Positions 16,298 to 26,132 of a stretch of 64,000 nt of DNA are shown here, one piece after another (position 1 is the stretch's first letter; the number at the start of each line of letters is the position of its first letter). The position numbers and the translations under genes were made by a program. Where the stretch lies: positions 1-64,000 of the forward strand of contig NZ_ATDL01000001.1 in the NCBI RefSeq assembly GCF_000416985.1, in the 5' to 3' direction. Below the pieces are notes generated by a model, which was not told the DNA's origin, ran no database searches, and saw nothing but the letters and a program-made list of their open reading frames with translations. Origin of the DNA: Sphingobacterium paucimobilis HER1398. GTDB lineage: Bacteria; Bacteroidota; Bacteroidia; Sphingobacteriales; Sphingobacteriaceae.

Positions 16298-17779
16298 TTA
16301 GTTCAATTCTGGATTTTGTTTAATCAATTTGTTAGCAAGGATCTCCTCTTTTGGTATGGGATAACATACTCTATTCTGCTGAAACTGTACATCATCTTTG
16401 ATAGTCTCGATGTAGGGCTTTCCATCTTTCTGAAACCGCAGGGTGGCAAAAAACTCAGAACCATTCTCTAGAAAAGTCTCCATGACGATCTCTTTAAAGA
16501 TAAGGTCCATAAGCTCATCTTTTGATGTCGCCTGAAGCGCAGGAAGAACCGGAGATACGCGCTTGGCACGCATCTGATTAATCGGTGCCAATGCCTCTGT
16601 GATCGAAGCTCCTGTACGGGCCAGCAATTCGGATTTCATCAGATACAACTCTGGATAACGAAAGTGATAAACGGTATATTTCTCGTCCACAGGAGTGGCC
16701 TGAAGTCCTGCAACTGCGCCAAGGCGACATACTTTTTTGAAGGTGTGATACTTCGTTTCATCCCAAGTCTCGCCCGAGCGTACGGGGCCAGTGACGATAG
16801 GCCAGCGCGGATCGGCCTTGTACCAATCTGCACCATACTGCAAGCCTGCTGTAAGCTCTACACCAGGAGCCAATGGCAATCGTGTACCGTTGCTTACTAC
16901 GCCTTTTGTGTAGACGTAGCCCGCATAAAACGTCCTATTACCATTGTTCTCTAAATACATGGAGAATAATGACTCATTGGTATCCCAAGCCTTAATATAA
17001 ACATCTTCCAACTTGGCTTCCATCGCAAACGCAGAGGGGCTCTGTGTGAGTATCGAATTGACTAAATCGAGGGATTCGGTAAGCATTGTATTATCACCCA
17101 ATGCCGCTCCCCGGTACAGCAAGAGTTTTGCTTTGATAGCTTGTGCAAACTGCTTGGATACATAACGGGAACTTTTGAAAACCGCTCCGTGTGAAATACC
17201 AAAATCCAGATCTTGGATAATACGCTGATAGCTTTCGCCAACGCTAACTCTAGGCTGCTGTACATTGCTTAAATCTGATTGCTGATCTCTATACACCAAT
17301 CCATATGCAGAGGCATCCTCAGCCCACCAGTGACCAAAGTTCAACAGAATATTTAGATTTATCCATCCCCGAAGAGTCCTAGCCTCGGCAATCAGATTGT
17401 CCTTCGCTTCGGCTGAAGGAAATTTGGCCACATCGAGTTTCTCGATACCGCTGATGGCAAAATTGGCCGCATTCAAGGCATTATAAAAGTTAGGCCAAAT
17501 CCTTTCATTTTTAAAATCCTGCTCCCTGTAGGACATTTCATAATCCTGATCACCATACTTGTAAAGACCTGATTTTGAAGCCAGCCTTACGTAAAGGTCG
17601 CCAGACCACTCGCCAGTTTGCGTCCTGGAATAAATCCCTCCGATTGCGGCTTTGGCTTTTTCATAATCTGTGATAGAATTCTTGTCTGTTAACGCATATT
17701 TTGGCTCATCTTCCAAAAAACCTTCGCAAGATTGTAATAAGCCTGCCGCGAAGAGAAGCCCGATATATAAGTATCTCAT
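16298..17779 (-). CDS. SusD/RagB-family nutrient-binding lipoprotein (locus 1)
   Basis: 493 residues from ATG 17779; an upstream in-frame ATG (17845) would overlap susC and lacks a signal peptide. It starts MRYLYIGLLFAAGLLQSCEG with lipobox cysteine at residue 18. The SusD fold is indicated by DYEKAKAAIGGIYSRTQ near the start, the 'ARTLRGWINLNILLNFG' TPR helix (about 131-147), and the C-terminal 'FRYPELYLMKSELLARTG' and 'FATLRFQKDG' segments. SusD proteins cap the TonB-dependent transporter and bind the incoming nutrient. The gene is one base from susC. Confidence 0.95.
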   Translation of the reverse strand: MRYLYIGLLFAAGLLQSCEGFLEDEPKYALTDKNSITDYEKAKAAIGGIYSRTQTGEWSGDLYVRLASKSGLYKYGDQDYEMSYREQDFKNERIWPNFYNALNAANFAISGIEKLDVAKFPSAEAKDNLIAEARTLRGWINLNILLNFGHWWAEDASAYGLVYRDQQSDLSNVQQPRVSVGESYQRIIQDLDFGISHGAVFKSSRYVSKQFAQAIKAKLLLYRGAALGDNTMLTESLDLVNSILTQSPSAFAMEAKLEDVYIKAWDTNESLFSMYLENNGNRTFYAGYVYTKGVVSNGTRLPLAPGVELTAGLQYGADWYKADPRWPIVTGPVRSGETWDETKYHTFKKVCRLGAVAGLQATPVDEKYTVYHFRYPELYLMKSELLARTGASITEALAPINQMRAKRVSPVLPALQATSKDELMDLIFKEIVMETFLENGSEFFATLRFQKDGKPYIETIKDDVQFQQNRVCYPIPKEEILANKLIKQNPELN

Positions 17780-17780
17780 A

Positions 17781-20700
17781 TTATTTAAATGTAAATTTTG
17801 CACCGAAATTGAATGTTTTTGAAGACGGATAGGTCGAATTGTCAATCCCCATTCCTGTTCCTACCTTAGAACTCGACCAGTTGCCCTGTGGATCAAAGCC
17901 TGGATAACGTGTCAATGTAAACAGGTTGGACACCTGGAAGGTAAGATCTACACCTTGCAACAAGTTCTCTCCGAAAAGCTTGCCGGGTAGTCGATAAGCC
18001 AGGTTTAATGCATTAAGCCGAATGTAAGAAGCATCGTACAGCCAAAAATCGGAGAATACACTATTCTCTCCATCACCGTAAGGCAATGCGCGAGGTAAAG
18101 TAGCCTCATAAGGGTTTAAGAAAGTCGCACTCTGTCCGCCGATCTGATAACTTTGGTTATAGTTGCCCGTATTGCCCGAGTTATTCCGTGGTAAATCCCA
18201 CAACCGCTTGTTACCGTAAGCATAGGTAAATTGCGCATTAAGCCGTAATCCTTTATAAATAAAGGTCGCCCCAAAGCCTCCGAAAAGTTTTGGATCGGCG
18301 TTCCCGATGATAGTACGGTCTTCTTTGGTGATCTCTCCATCGCCATTAAGGTCCTGCATATAAAGGTCGCCCATAGACTCTCGATTATTTCGATAATAGC
18401 TTTTGGCTCCGGTCTCTGACTGCCCCTGAAGCGCAATGATTTCTTCCTGAGTTACAAAAAGACGACCATAAGTTTTGTAACCATACCATTGCCCCACGCG
18501 CTCTCCTTCTTGAATATACATCATATCAGAGAAAGTCACGTCTTTGACTGACTCATTGATTTTGTTGAGGTAGGTTTTATTGGTCGATATATTAAAATCC
18601 ACACTCACTTTCATATCCTGCTTTTTGTATACATCGGCCGTAATATCGAACTCGACCCCCCTATTGGTCATTGTCCCCACATTGGCAGCAATGTCTTTGA
18701 ATGCCGAACTGGTAGGAATAGGTTGTTGATTAATCAGGTGATCTGTCACTTTCTGATAATATCCAATCGATCCACGGATCCGCTCGCCCCAGATACCATA
18801 ATCCAAACCTATATCGGTCATCTTGGCCTGCTCCCACTGCAAGTTAATATTACCTAAACTACTTGGTACAATAGCAGGACTGTCATTATAAGTAGTAGAG
18901 GCCACGCGTGTCTGCCAATCATAGTTCTTTAGATTCTGTGAACCTGCCAGTCCAATCGAAGCTCTCAGCTTAAGGTAAGAAAGCTGCTCAGAGAAGTTTT
19001 CCTTGATAAACTTTTCCTCATGGACAAGCCATGCAAATGCTCCGGAAGGGAATATTCCCCAGCGCTTGCCTGGTCCAAAACGGGAAGAACCGTCGCGGCG
19101 TATCGTACCGGATATAATGTATTTTTCATTGTATTTGTAATGCGCTCTGGCAAATTGAGATACCAAAGCGTTCCATTCGTAGTTTTCTTTCAACATACCA
19201 CGTGTGGCTGCTGAGCCAAAATTGATCAGAATATCATCGTCCGGAAACTTACTCGCATTCATCCCGTATTCATTGCCTTTGAAGCTCTCCATCGAAAAGC
19301 CCCCCATAGCCAATACATCATGCTTGCCAAAAGTACGCGCAAAAGTCGCTGTATTTTCCCAAACCGAAGTAACGTTACGTTGATTGGTCCATTTGCGCTC
19401 TGCATCGTTCTTATACGCCGTACCTCTTCTATTAAATTCTAAATTCTGAGAATTGACATAGCCTGAAGTATAGGCTGTCCTAAGTATCATGCCTCGAAAC
19501 GCTTCCCATTCTAGAAAACCCGTTCCGGTGAAGTTCTCCATACGCCCCTCTTTCGTATTCGCCAAGGTAGTCAATGGATTCTCGGTGTAATAATCATGGG
19601 TATAGATCGTACCGTCCTCATTGTACATGGGCATATCGGGCCTAATCCTGTAAATCTTCTCCAGCATGGCGTCTTTATCGTCCGTTTTACGGGTGGAGCC
19701 GTTGATATTCATTCCAAATTTCAAACCTTTGCTCAATTTGGCTTCCATATTGAATCGGCCACCAAATTGCTTGCTCTGCCCGCCTTTAACTACTCCCTGA
19801 TAATCACCGTGATTCAACGATAGGTAATATACCAAGTTGTTGGTACCCCCGCGTAATCCCAAATCATAATCCTTATTCCACGGACTTTGGGTCATTTCCT
19901 TAACCCAGTTGGTACTTCCCTTATGAAAAGCTGTCGCTAGTGGGCTGTAGTTGCTCTTGTCAAACTCGCTGGTATTCAAACGGAAGAACGCCTGCTCATC
20001 CAAATACTGACGGGTAAAGTAATCGAAGGTCCCTCTATTATAGGCTTCTTCGACAGCTGCAGCAAAAGCAAATTTCTTATAATCCTCGGCATTCATATAT
20101 TTGAATCCGTTAAAATCCTGCTTGGCCAAGCCAAAACGGCTAGAAAACTCGATCGTGGGGCTCATGTTGGCCACGCCTTTGCGCGTAGTAACAATAACGA
20201 CTCCATTGGCCGCACGCGAGCCGTACAATGCCGTCGCAGAAGCGTCTTTTAAGATATCGATGCTCTCTACGTCATTCAAATTAAGATTGTAGAGCGTATT
20301 GCTGACATCTCCAGAAGTATTGTTGGAATAGTCTGGAACACCATCAATAATCCATAGGGGCTGATTGCTACCCGACAGCGATGATGCGCCACGGATCACG
20401 ACACTGATCGGTGAGGTGGGCGAAGCCGATTGCATCACCACATTGACTCCCGCAGCCCGCCCTTGTAAAGCTGACTGCACGGTCGCTCCCATAGGCGCAT
20501 TCTCTAAATCTTTGGCCGTGACACGAGCTATGGACCCCGTGACATCGCGCACCTTAGACTGTCCGTATGCGGTCACTACGACCTGATCGAGCTCTCCATT
20601 GGCCATACCAAGCTGAATGGTCTCGGCAGAAACATTGCTCCCTTTAATGGTAACAGCCGATGTCTGTGTACCATACCCCACCATACTGACGGTATAGGAT

Positions 20701-21218
20701 ACAGTGCCATTTTCCAAATTCGGAATGGTAAAACGTCCATTGGCATCGGTTTGCACCTGCCCTTTGTTACTGCCATGTCTGAAGGATATCGTAGCTCCAG
20801 CAATCGGTTGCTTACTATCCTTATCCTCCACCCGGCCTGAAAAGGAAAACTGTTGCTGTTTGTTTTCTTTACTATGGTCTAGTGGCGCATCTTCCGCAAC
20901 AGGCTTCAACTTAACAACGACCATATTTTTATCAATGGTATAGGTTAAGGCCTGTCCCTCAAAACTGCTTTTCAAGATATCATCAATGCTTCCATTTTTG
21001 ACAGAAACATTGATTTTATTAGCTACACGGAGTACATCGTTGCCATAGATGAAATCATACTTGGTCTGCGTACGTATTTCCTTAAAAAGATCGGTCAGTG
21101 ATCCATTTTTAATCTGGATGGTTAATCGTTGCGCCTCAGCCACAGAGTGGGACAAAAGAAGCGCAGGTAATCCCAAGCAAAAGAGAACTTTTGCTATGCG
21201 ATATTTGGTCTTTATCAT
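17781..21218 (-). CDS. SusC/RagA TonB-dependent receptor with sigma-signalling domain (locus 1)
   Basis: 1145 residues. Domain order: signal peptide (1-29), STN signalling domain (about 30-105; SLTDLFKEIRTQTKYDFIYG), carboxypeptidase-like domain (about 125-205; FSGRVEDKDSKQPIAGATIS), plug with the SusC signature (DVESIDILKDASATALYGSR, about 312-331), then the 22-strand barrel ending TFNFGAKFTFK with the terminal aromatic. STN domains interact with a FecR anti-sigma factor, and the matching FecR and sigma genes lie directly upstream. Together with SusD it imports an unidentified ligand, often a glycan, across the outer membrane. Confidence 0.95.
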   Translation of the reverse strand: MIKTKYRIAKVLFCLGLPALLLSHSVAEAQRLTIQIKNGSLTDLFKEIRTQTKYDFIYGNDVLRVANKINVSVKNGSIDDILKSSFEGQALTYTIDKNMVVVKLKPVAEDAPLDHSKENKQQQFSFSGRVEDKDSKQPIAGATISFRHGSNKGQVQTDANGRFTIPNLENGTVSYTVSMVGYGTQTSAVTIKGSNVSAETIQLGMANGELDQVVVTAYGQSKVRDVTGSIARVTAKDLENAPMGATVQSALQGRAAGVNVVMQSASPTSPISVVIRGASSLSGSNQPLWIIDGVPDYSNNTSGDVSNTLYNLNLNDVESIDILKDASATALYGSRAANGVVIVTTRKGVANMSPTIEFSSRFGLAKQDFNGFKYMNAEDYKKFAFAAAVEEAYNRGTFDYFTRQYLDEQAFFRLNTSEFDKSNYSPLATAFHKGSTNWVKEMTQSPWNKDYDLGLRGGTNNLVYYLSLNHGDYQGVVKGGQSKQFGGRFNMEAKLSKGLKFGMNINGSTRKTDDKDAMLEKIYRIRPDMPMYNEDGTIYTHDYYTENPLTTLANTKEGRMENFTGTGFLEWEAFRGMILRTAYTSGYVNSQNLEFNRRGTAYKNDAERKWTNQRNVTSVWENTATFARTFGKHDVLAMGGFSMESFKGNEYGMNASKFPDDDILINFGSAATRGMLKENYEWNALVSQFARAHYKYNEKYIISGTIRRDGSSRFGPGKRWGIFPSGAFAWLVHEEKFIKENFSEQLSYLKLRASIGLAGSQNLKNYDWQTRVASTTYNDSPAIVPSSLGNINLQWEQAKMTDIGLDYGIWGERIRGSIGYYQKVTDHLINQQPIPTSSAFKDIAANVGTMTNRGVEFDITADVYKKQDMKVSVDFNISTNKTYLNKINESVKDVTFSDMMYIQEGERVGQWYGYKTYGRLFVTQEEIIALQGQSETGAKSYYRNNRESMGDLYMQDLNGDGEITKEDRTIIGNADPKLFGGFGATFIYKGLRLNAQFTYAYGNKRLWDLPRNNSGNTGNYNQSYQIGGQSATFLNPYEATLPRALPYGDGENSVFSDFWLYDASYIRLNALNLAYRLPGKLFGENLLQGVDLTFQVSNLFTLTRYPGFDPQGNWSSSKVGTGMGIDNSTYPSSKTFNFGAKFTFK

Positions 21219-21278
21219 AAAGGTTAGTTATTATTTATATATTCTTTAAAAAAAATTCACGTTTATCAGGTACAAGTT

Positions 21279-22385
21279 CTACTCTACATAAAGCCTCCTT
21301 TCTTTGAGTTTATAGGTCATCTTTTCTGTGTTCGACAGGAAGTCCAATACCTCCTTCAAACTGCGTTTACGCGAAATAATCCCCGTAAAACGAACCTTAG
21401 ACCGGGCTGGACTGATCGCTACATCCACATCATACCAATGGGCAATCTTGTCCATAACCTCTCCAATAGAAGAATCTTCAAAATAGAAGTCATTATTTTT
21501 CCAATCGAGTTCTTTATCCAGGTTTACTTTTTTCTTGTACAGTCCTTTTGCAGTAAAAAGTGCCTGCTCCCCTGGTACCAATGTCAAGGTAGTGCTGGGA
21601 TCACTGGACGAAAAGACGCGTACACTGCCTTCCTGCAAGGTCGTCTTGGTGACCTCGATTTTCTGTGTATTAATACTGAACCGTGTGCCTAAAACCTCTA
21701 CAGATTGCTGAGCTGCACGCACGATAAAAGGCTTTTTCTCATCCCGCTGTACCGCGAGAAAAGCTTCCCCTTCTAGGTATATCTCCCGATAATCGTTCCC
21801 CTCGAATGTATTCGGAAAACGAATCGTACTACCTGCATTGAGATCGACTACTGTACCGTCTTCCAATTGCAAACGCACTACGCCTCCATAGGGAGTTTTG
21901 ACCGTATGATAAAGTATTGCCTGCCGCTTTTCATCAACAATCCCCCCCTGTGCAATCGTCAGCCCATATTCTTCATCCTGCAATACATGTATACCATAAT
22001 CTCCTAAGACTGTATCCTGCAGTGTAGCTCCTACCGATAATTGTTCGCCATTGGACAGCGTCAGCACTGCTTTCCCCTCTGCTGGGCCTACTGCAGCCAA
22101 AGATGCTTCGCCATCACCTTCCCCCGAGAAATAGTATACCCCTATGGAAAGAAAACACAAGAGTAAGGCGGCGGCGGCATAGGGGACATAAGAAACTCGG
22201 GGGCCTTGAATTTCTCTATCGACACGTTGTTCAAACCGTGCCAGAGAATCATGGATTTCATCCTCTGTCAATTCACGAGACTCCGGATGCCGAAAGCGAT
22301 CTAGCCAACGCATCACTATGGATAGCTCGACAAGAGAAAGCGTACCCTTTATAAATTTTTTAAATATGTGATTTTGTCCTTTCAT
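21279..22385 (-). CDS. FecR-family anti-sigma factor (locus 1)
   Basis: 368 residues. A cytoplasmic N-terminal region of ~65 residues is followed by one membrane helix (about 67-86, YVPYAAAALLLCFLSIGVYY), a periplasmic FecR domain (about 140-240; VKTPYGGVVRLQLEDGTVVD) and a C-terminal DUF4974-type domain (about 300-368; SIGEVMDKIAHWYDVDVAIS). FecR holds its ECF sigma factor inactive until the loaded SusC signals through its STN domain. It lies between the sigma gene (78 bases upstream) and susC (60 bases downstream). Confidence 0.93.
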   Translation of the reverse strand: MKGQNHIFKKFIKGTLSLVELSIVMRWLDRFRHPESRELTEDEIHDSLARFEQRVDREIQGPRVSYVPYAAAALLLCFLSIGVYYFSGEGDGEASLAAVGPAEGKAVLTLSNGEQLSVGATLQDTVLGDYGIHVLQDEEYGLTIAQGGIVDEKRQAILYHTVKTPYGGVVRLQLEDGTVVDLNAGSTIRFPNTFEGNDYREIYLEGEAFLAVQRDEKKPFIVRAAQQSVEVLGTRFSINTQKIEVTKTTLQEGSVRVFSSSDPSTTLTLVPGEQALFTAKGLYKKKVNLDKELDWKNNDFYFEDSSIGEVMDKIAHWYDVDVAISPARSKVRFTGIISRKRSLKEVLDFLSNTEKMTYKLKERRLYVE

Positions 22386-22463
22386 AATATCAGTACAATA
22401 AGGCTTTCTTGGTCCCTGTTGTCTATATTATGTCGTCCAGATAGGATGGAACAAGTATGCTGC

Positions 22464-23036
22464 TTAAGAAATAATCACTAAAAAGCTGTTAATCAACAGC
22501 TTTTTTTTGAGAATCGAGATCGCTTTTGTGATATGGGTAGAGACGGTATGTATAGAAATGCCTAGTTGGGAAGCGATCTCCTCGTGCGTTAAGCCTTCTT
22601 CGCGACTCAGCAAAAAAGTCTCCCGCATACGTGGAGGCAGTTTGCTTAACTCTTCGTCGATATATTCTTTAAACAGAGATTCTCGGGCTGCATAATCCGT
22701 ATTGGAAATGATACCTGTCAATTCATCTCCCACAGCGGAAAGGTAGAGGTCTTTATTCTTATTCTTAGCAATGATATCCAACACTTTATATTTAACTGCC
22801 TTGGCAAGGTAGCTGGCTAGTCGTTCTTTTAGAACAATACGTGTCCTACGCTTCCAGACCTGCAATAATATGTCTTGGACAATATCTTCGGCTGCAGCAA
22901 AATCCGCTATCTTTTGATAGGCTAGACGAAGTAATACAGCGTAAAATCGCTTATATAATTCTTCGTAAGCAACTCTGCTATCTTGATCACGTACGAGCTG
23001 CAGAAGCTCTTCGTCTGTTTCTTTTTTCGCCCTCAC
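22464..23036 (-). CDS. ECF RNA polymerase sigma-70 factor (locus 1)
   Basis: 190 residues from a GTG start. Region 2 is visible (AYEELYKRFYAVLLRLAYQK, then AEDIVQDILLQVWKRR), and region 4 with its helix-turn-helix (LPPRMRETFLLSREEGLTHE, then EIASQLGISIHTVSTHI). The family is the Bacteroidota FecI-like group that pairs with FecR. It should direct transcription of the locus-1 susC operon when released. The next gene, 23353, is divergent. Confidence 0.93.
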   Translation of the reverse strand: MRAKKETDEELLQLVRDQDSRVAYEELYKRFYAVLLRLAYQKIADFAAAEDIVQDILLQVWKRRTRIVLKERLASYLAKAVKYKVLDIIAKNKNKDLYLSAVGDELTGIISNTDYAARESLFKEYIDEELSKLPPRMRETFLLSREEGLTHEEIASQLGISIHTVSTHITKAISILKKKLLINSFLVIIS

Positions 23037-23352
23037 GTTCGTTTTTTTTGCCCTTTCATCAGGTTACTTCACAGCTGAAGACTGATGAAATGTCATTAGT
23101 GCTGCACGAAGATAAGATGAATTTAAATCATACGAAAATCTGCTAAAAAAAATATGCTTCAAGTTGAATAAATTTCACACCGACATTTCTGCTTTTAAGA
23201 ATGGACTTCCATTTCATCTAAAGCAGGCAGTTCGCCTAGTGCGCACCGTTCGATAAACCCCACTTCTTTAAAACATAAAGTATGTTAAAAGTATAAAAGG
23301 AATTAAAATAAATAATATTTTGGATTATAATACTTTATCAAAGAAAAAGGAG
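23037..23352. other. Divergent intergenic region between sigma gene and TlpA-like gene
   Basis: 316 bases with no convincing gene. It must hold the promoters of the minus-strand sigma gene and the plus-strand thioredoxin gene. The plus side just upstream of 23353 contains an AAAAAGGAG purine run that directly abuts the ATG. I saw no clear -7 consensus box. Confidence 0.5.
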
Positions 23353-24522
23353 ATGACAAAAAAATGTTTCAACCTTGCCTTAACTGTGCTACTGCTATTA
23401 ATAGCAGGATCAACCGGATTTGCCCAGCGAAAAACAAATCTTTCGCTTTCCTTCAATGGACAGTATGCTCAAAATGATTTTGAAATCATCATCAACGACG
23501 GCATAAACGGGTTTGACGTGGATAGTATCGTGAACAACAGAGTTCTTATAAACCGAGAAATCTTTGCTCCTTATGCACATATTTCAATCATCTACAAAGG
23601 CAGTCAATCTTATGACTACTTGATCGGTACGGCACCTGCACAGATAAACATGAATATAAAAAGAGATATTGACGGAATGGAGAGGTTAGATTGCAGTGCT
23701 TTAAATGCCGACAGAATAATGGATCCTACTACGAGTCCAATGTATGCAGGCCTTTTACAGGTAAGAAAAGAACATGGAGAACCCATATCATCCTTTTGGC
23801 AAGAACATGGGAATACTTTTATGAAATCGGATTCATTGAAGCGGCAATATGCAGATATCATCAAAAATTTTAATAGTGTTACGATCAATTATCTGAAAGA
23901 CTATCCCGACGACTATTTCTCCTTTTGGTTTTTTAAGACTCAGGTGCTGGACGTTAGCAATATTATAGCAAAAGTAGCACCGGACTATGTGGAATATCTG
24001 ATTTCATTTATGTTGGAAACCTTTCCAGAGCAATACACAACATCCGAGGACGTTTCATATAGTATAGAATCGCTACGAGCGTCAAAAGAAGTGCCAATAC
24101 AAGTTGGAGAGCTTGCTCCCGGCTTTGAGGTGGTAGACTATAACGGAAATGTCATCAACCTAAAGAACCTACGCGGAAAATTAGTGCTTCTGGATTTTTG
24201 GGCTTCTTGGTGTGGTCCCTGTATCGCTCAGATACCAGACATCAAAAAATTAGCAGCGCAATTCCACATAGATGATCTAGAAGTGATAGGAATCAGCCTG
24301 GATAGAGATCAGAACGATTTCAGAAATGCGACTAGACAACACGGAATGACATGGAGACATATACTTGACCATCGAAAAAAATTAAGCTACCTATACCGCA
24401 TATCGGCGGTACCGACACTATTACTGATCGATAGAGAGGGAAAAATAATATTCAAAAATGACAAAGGTTATGGTATAAATGAATTACAGAAAATGATCAA
24501 GGCAAACCTATCTAAAGATTAA
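23353..24522 (+). CDS. TlpA-like secreted thiol-disulfide oxidoreductase
   Basis: 389 residues from ATG 23353; an in-frame TTG at 23320 would add 11 residues before the signal peptide. Signal peptide MTKKCFNLALTVLLLLIAGS to cleavage after GFAQ. The N-terminal ~235 residues are a mixed-fold domain as in many Bacteroidota TlpA proteins (DUF4369-like in position). The C-terminal AhpC/TSA-thioredoxin domain (about 262-389) has GELAPGFEVVDYNGN, the active site FWASWCGPCIAQIPDI and the cis-proline loop ISAVPTLLLIDREG. It reduces or rearranges disulfides in the periplasm. It stands alone. Confidence 0.85.
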   Translation: MTKKCFNLALTVLLLLIAGSTGFAQRKTNLSLSFNGQYAQNDFEIIINDGINGFDVDSIVNNRVLINREIFAPYAHISIIYKGSQSYDYLIGTAPAQINMNIKRDIDGMERLDCSALNADRIMDPTTSPMYAGLLQVRKEHGEPISSFWQEHGNTFMKSDSLKRQYADIIKNFNSVTINYLKDYPDDYFSFWFFKTQVLDVSNIIAKVAPDYVEYLISFMLETFPEQYTTSEDVSYSIESLRASKEVPIQVGELAPGFEVVDYNGNVINLKNLRGKLVLLDFWASWCGPCIAQIPDIKKLAAQFHIDDLEVIGISLDRDQNDFRNATRQHGMTWRHILDHRKKLSYLYRISAVPTLLLIDREGKIIFKNDKGYGINELQKMIKANLSKD

Positions 24523-24592
24523 ATAAGGTACTTGCAAGAAAACAGCAGGAATAACAACCAATTATCCGACCAGTCTATGATTTTATTTTCTT

Positions 24593-24600
24593 TATCTTAG
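24593..24600 (+). promoter_or_regulatory. Candidate -7 box upstream of the Imm51-like gene
   Basis: TATCTTAG, identical to the box at 25655-25662 and one base from that at 11611. It lies about 90 bases before the preferred start at 24691. Confidence 0.35.
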
Positions 24601-24690
24601 GCAGCATTAAGACGACAACAAGTAAACAGCAGACTAGTGTGTCTTGACAAGTTAATTATCAACGCTTTAAAATGGGACAAACAATGCCTA

Positions 24691-25578
24691 ATGATTTCTT
24701 CCTGCAAACTGGTGAAACACCAAGACAGCCTCTCCATTATCTGTTCGGATTTCCATTTTTTTGATGATTACTTTGGCGACAAAGAGGTGGGCGGATATGG
24801 AATTGAAAAATTGGCGAAGAAACTAGCGAAGGAAAACGGACTATCAAAAGAAATCGTTTTTGATAGCGAGGCGGGCATGTTCTGTGCGCATGCAACAGAC
24901 AAAAACGTGCTACACCAACTCTGCCTAGCACTTCAAAAGATAACAGGCGGTGCAGACATACATACTCCAAAAGGTAATACGGAACTATCAGTACCGAAGG
25001 AGGAGGCCGAGAAATTGCTGCTACAGGGATTCGTTATAGCTTTAGATAAAGATAAACAGGTTGAGTTTTTAAAGAACGTTCCTTTTCCACATGTATCCCT
25101 AAAACAGAAAGAACAGCTCCATGCTATAGAAAATGGAACAGCTAAAGAAAAAATAACAGCGGCCAAGAAGATAAATTCAGAAGCAAGAACGAAGACCAGA
25201 ATGTGGGACAACTATCTGTCGCATCCGCAGACCGTAACTGTTCTCCTTAAAGCTATAGACCATGAAACAGACAGCAAAGTCATACAGGAACTGCTATGGG
25301 CCCTTGTATTTATCTGTGGCAGACATCTACCGGACCTAAGGACGAAGTCTTATTTTGAACAGGCTCTGGAGCACAAATCGGCGACCATTAGATGGCTCGG
25401 GCTGATGGGATTAAACTACCTATGGGAATGCCCTTTAGAATCTGTCCTGAAGATGAAGGAGGATAAATCCGAAAAGGTGAGAAAAGAAGCAGAATCTGTA
25501 TTAAAACATGCAATAGTTAACGAAAAGCAATTTCCGCCCTGGATGTTTGACAAAGAAAACTATGAGGTAACACGATGA
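24691..25578 (+). CDS. Imm51-like immunity domain fused to HEAT-like repeats
   Basis: 295 residues from ATG 24691; an upstream GTG (24637) is possible but adds nothing family-like. The N-terminal half resembles the Imm51 immunity family: FHFFDDYFGDKEVGGYGIEK (about 20-39), LAKKLAKENGL, and the IVFDSEAGMFCAHA stretch (about 56-69) with the conserved D-x-E-A-x-M-F-C pattern. The C-terminal half (about 155-290) is alpha-helical with HEAT-like spacing (SKVIQELLWALVFICGRHLP; SEKVRKEAESVLKHA). Imm51 proteins protect against polymorphic toxins, but no toxin gene is adjacent; orphan immunity genes of this sort are common. The family call is from memory of motifs. Confidence 0.5.
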   Translation: MISSCKLVKHQDSLSIICSDFHFFDDYFGDKEVGGYGIEKLAKKLAKENGLSKEIVFDSEAGMFCAHATDKNVLHQLCLALQKITGGADIHTPKGNTELSVPKEEAEKLLLQGFVIALDKDKQVEFLKNVPFPHVSLKQKEQLHAIENGTAKEKITAAKKINSEARTKTRMWDNYLSHPQTVTVLLKAIDHETDSKVIQELLWALVFICGRHLPDLRTKSYFEQALEHKSATIRWLGLMGLNYLWECPLESVLKMKEDKSEKVRKEAESVLKHAIVNEKQFPPWMFDKENYEVTR

Positions 25579-25654
25579 GAACCCATTGAAACATATGTGG
25601 ATAAACAGGGGCAATTTCTAAGCCTATCCCTTCTTTCGTATGTTAAAAAGTATG

Positions 25655-25662
25655 TATCTTAG
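25655..25662 (+). promoter_or_regulatory. Candidate -7 box upstream of the 25729 gene
   Basis: TATCTTAG followed by GTTGAC, matching the arrangement TATCTTTAG-A-TTGAC upstream of the broken paralogue at 11611. Confidence 0.4.
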
Positions 25663-25728
25663 GTTGACTAGCAGCCGGAGTCGGCTACAGTGGACGCTAT
25701 GCCAATAGCAAACGTAAATAAAACAGAC

Positions 25729-26118
25729 ATGAAAAGATTATTATTACTACTTATAATTACGACAATAGGTTTCACGGCTTTGGCGCAAGAGCACAAAGCA
25801 GCAAGCCCGGCAACACCGACTACATATGCCTATGTAGCAGTAAGCAATAAAGCCCTATCTAAAAAGCTAAAAGTCAAGGTGGACCTTGGCGATACGCTCG
25901 AGCAGCAGAAAGAGGGAAACCGTCTCTCTGACGAGCTAAACAACAAAGAATCGCACGCGGCGATACTCAACTACATGGCAGCAAGGAACTTCGAGCTGGT
26001 AGAAACCATCGCAAAACAACACCCACACTCTACCGATGCAGGCGCACTGGACGGTATCGTATTCATCATGCGGAAAAACCAAGAGTCTGCCACACCTTCC
26101 AAAGAGATAATGAAATAG
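25729..26118 (+). CDS. Small secreted protein, intact paralogue of the 11680 gene
   Basis: 129 residues from ATG 25729 (the in-frame ATG at 25690 adds 13 residues before the signal peptide). Signal peptide MKRLLLLLIITTIGFTALAQ. The mature part contains VSNKALSKKLKVKVDLGDT, ESHAAILNYMAARNFELVET and a C-terminal AGALDGIVFIMRK. No cysteines. Family not recognised; the shared promoter box and the near-identical second half of the 11680 pseudogene show that it is a duplicated family. The next gene (26133) begins 14 bases downstream. Confidence 0.65.
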   Translation: MKRLLLLLIITTIGFTALAQEHKAASPATPTTYAYVAVSNKALSKKLKVKVDLGDTLEQQKEGNRLSDELNNKESHAAILNYMAARNFELVETIAKQHPHSTDAGALDGIVFIMRKNQESATPSKEIMK

Positions 26119-26132
26119 TAGGAGTCAAAAAA

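Noticed and set aside
24672..24764. Short alternative frame beginning MGQTMPNDFF upstream of the Imm51-like gene
   Set aside because: Only 30 codons, overlapping the better-supported frame; no evidence for a leader peptide.
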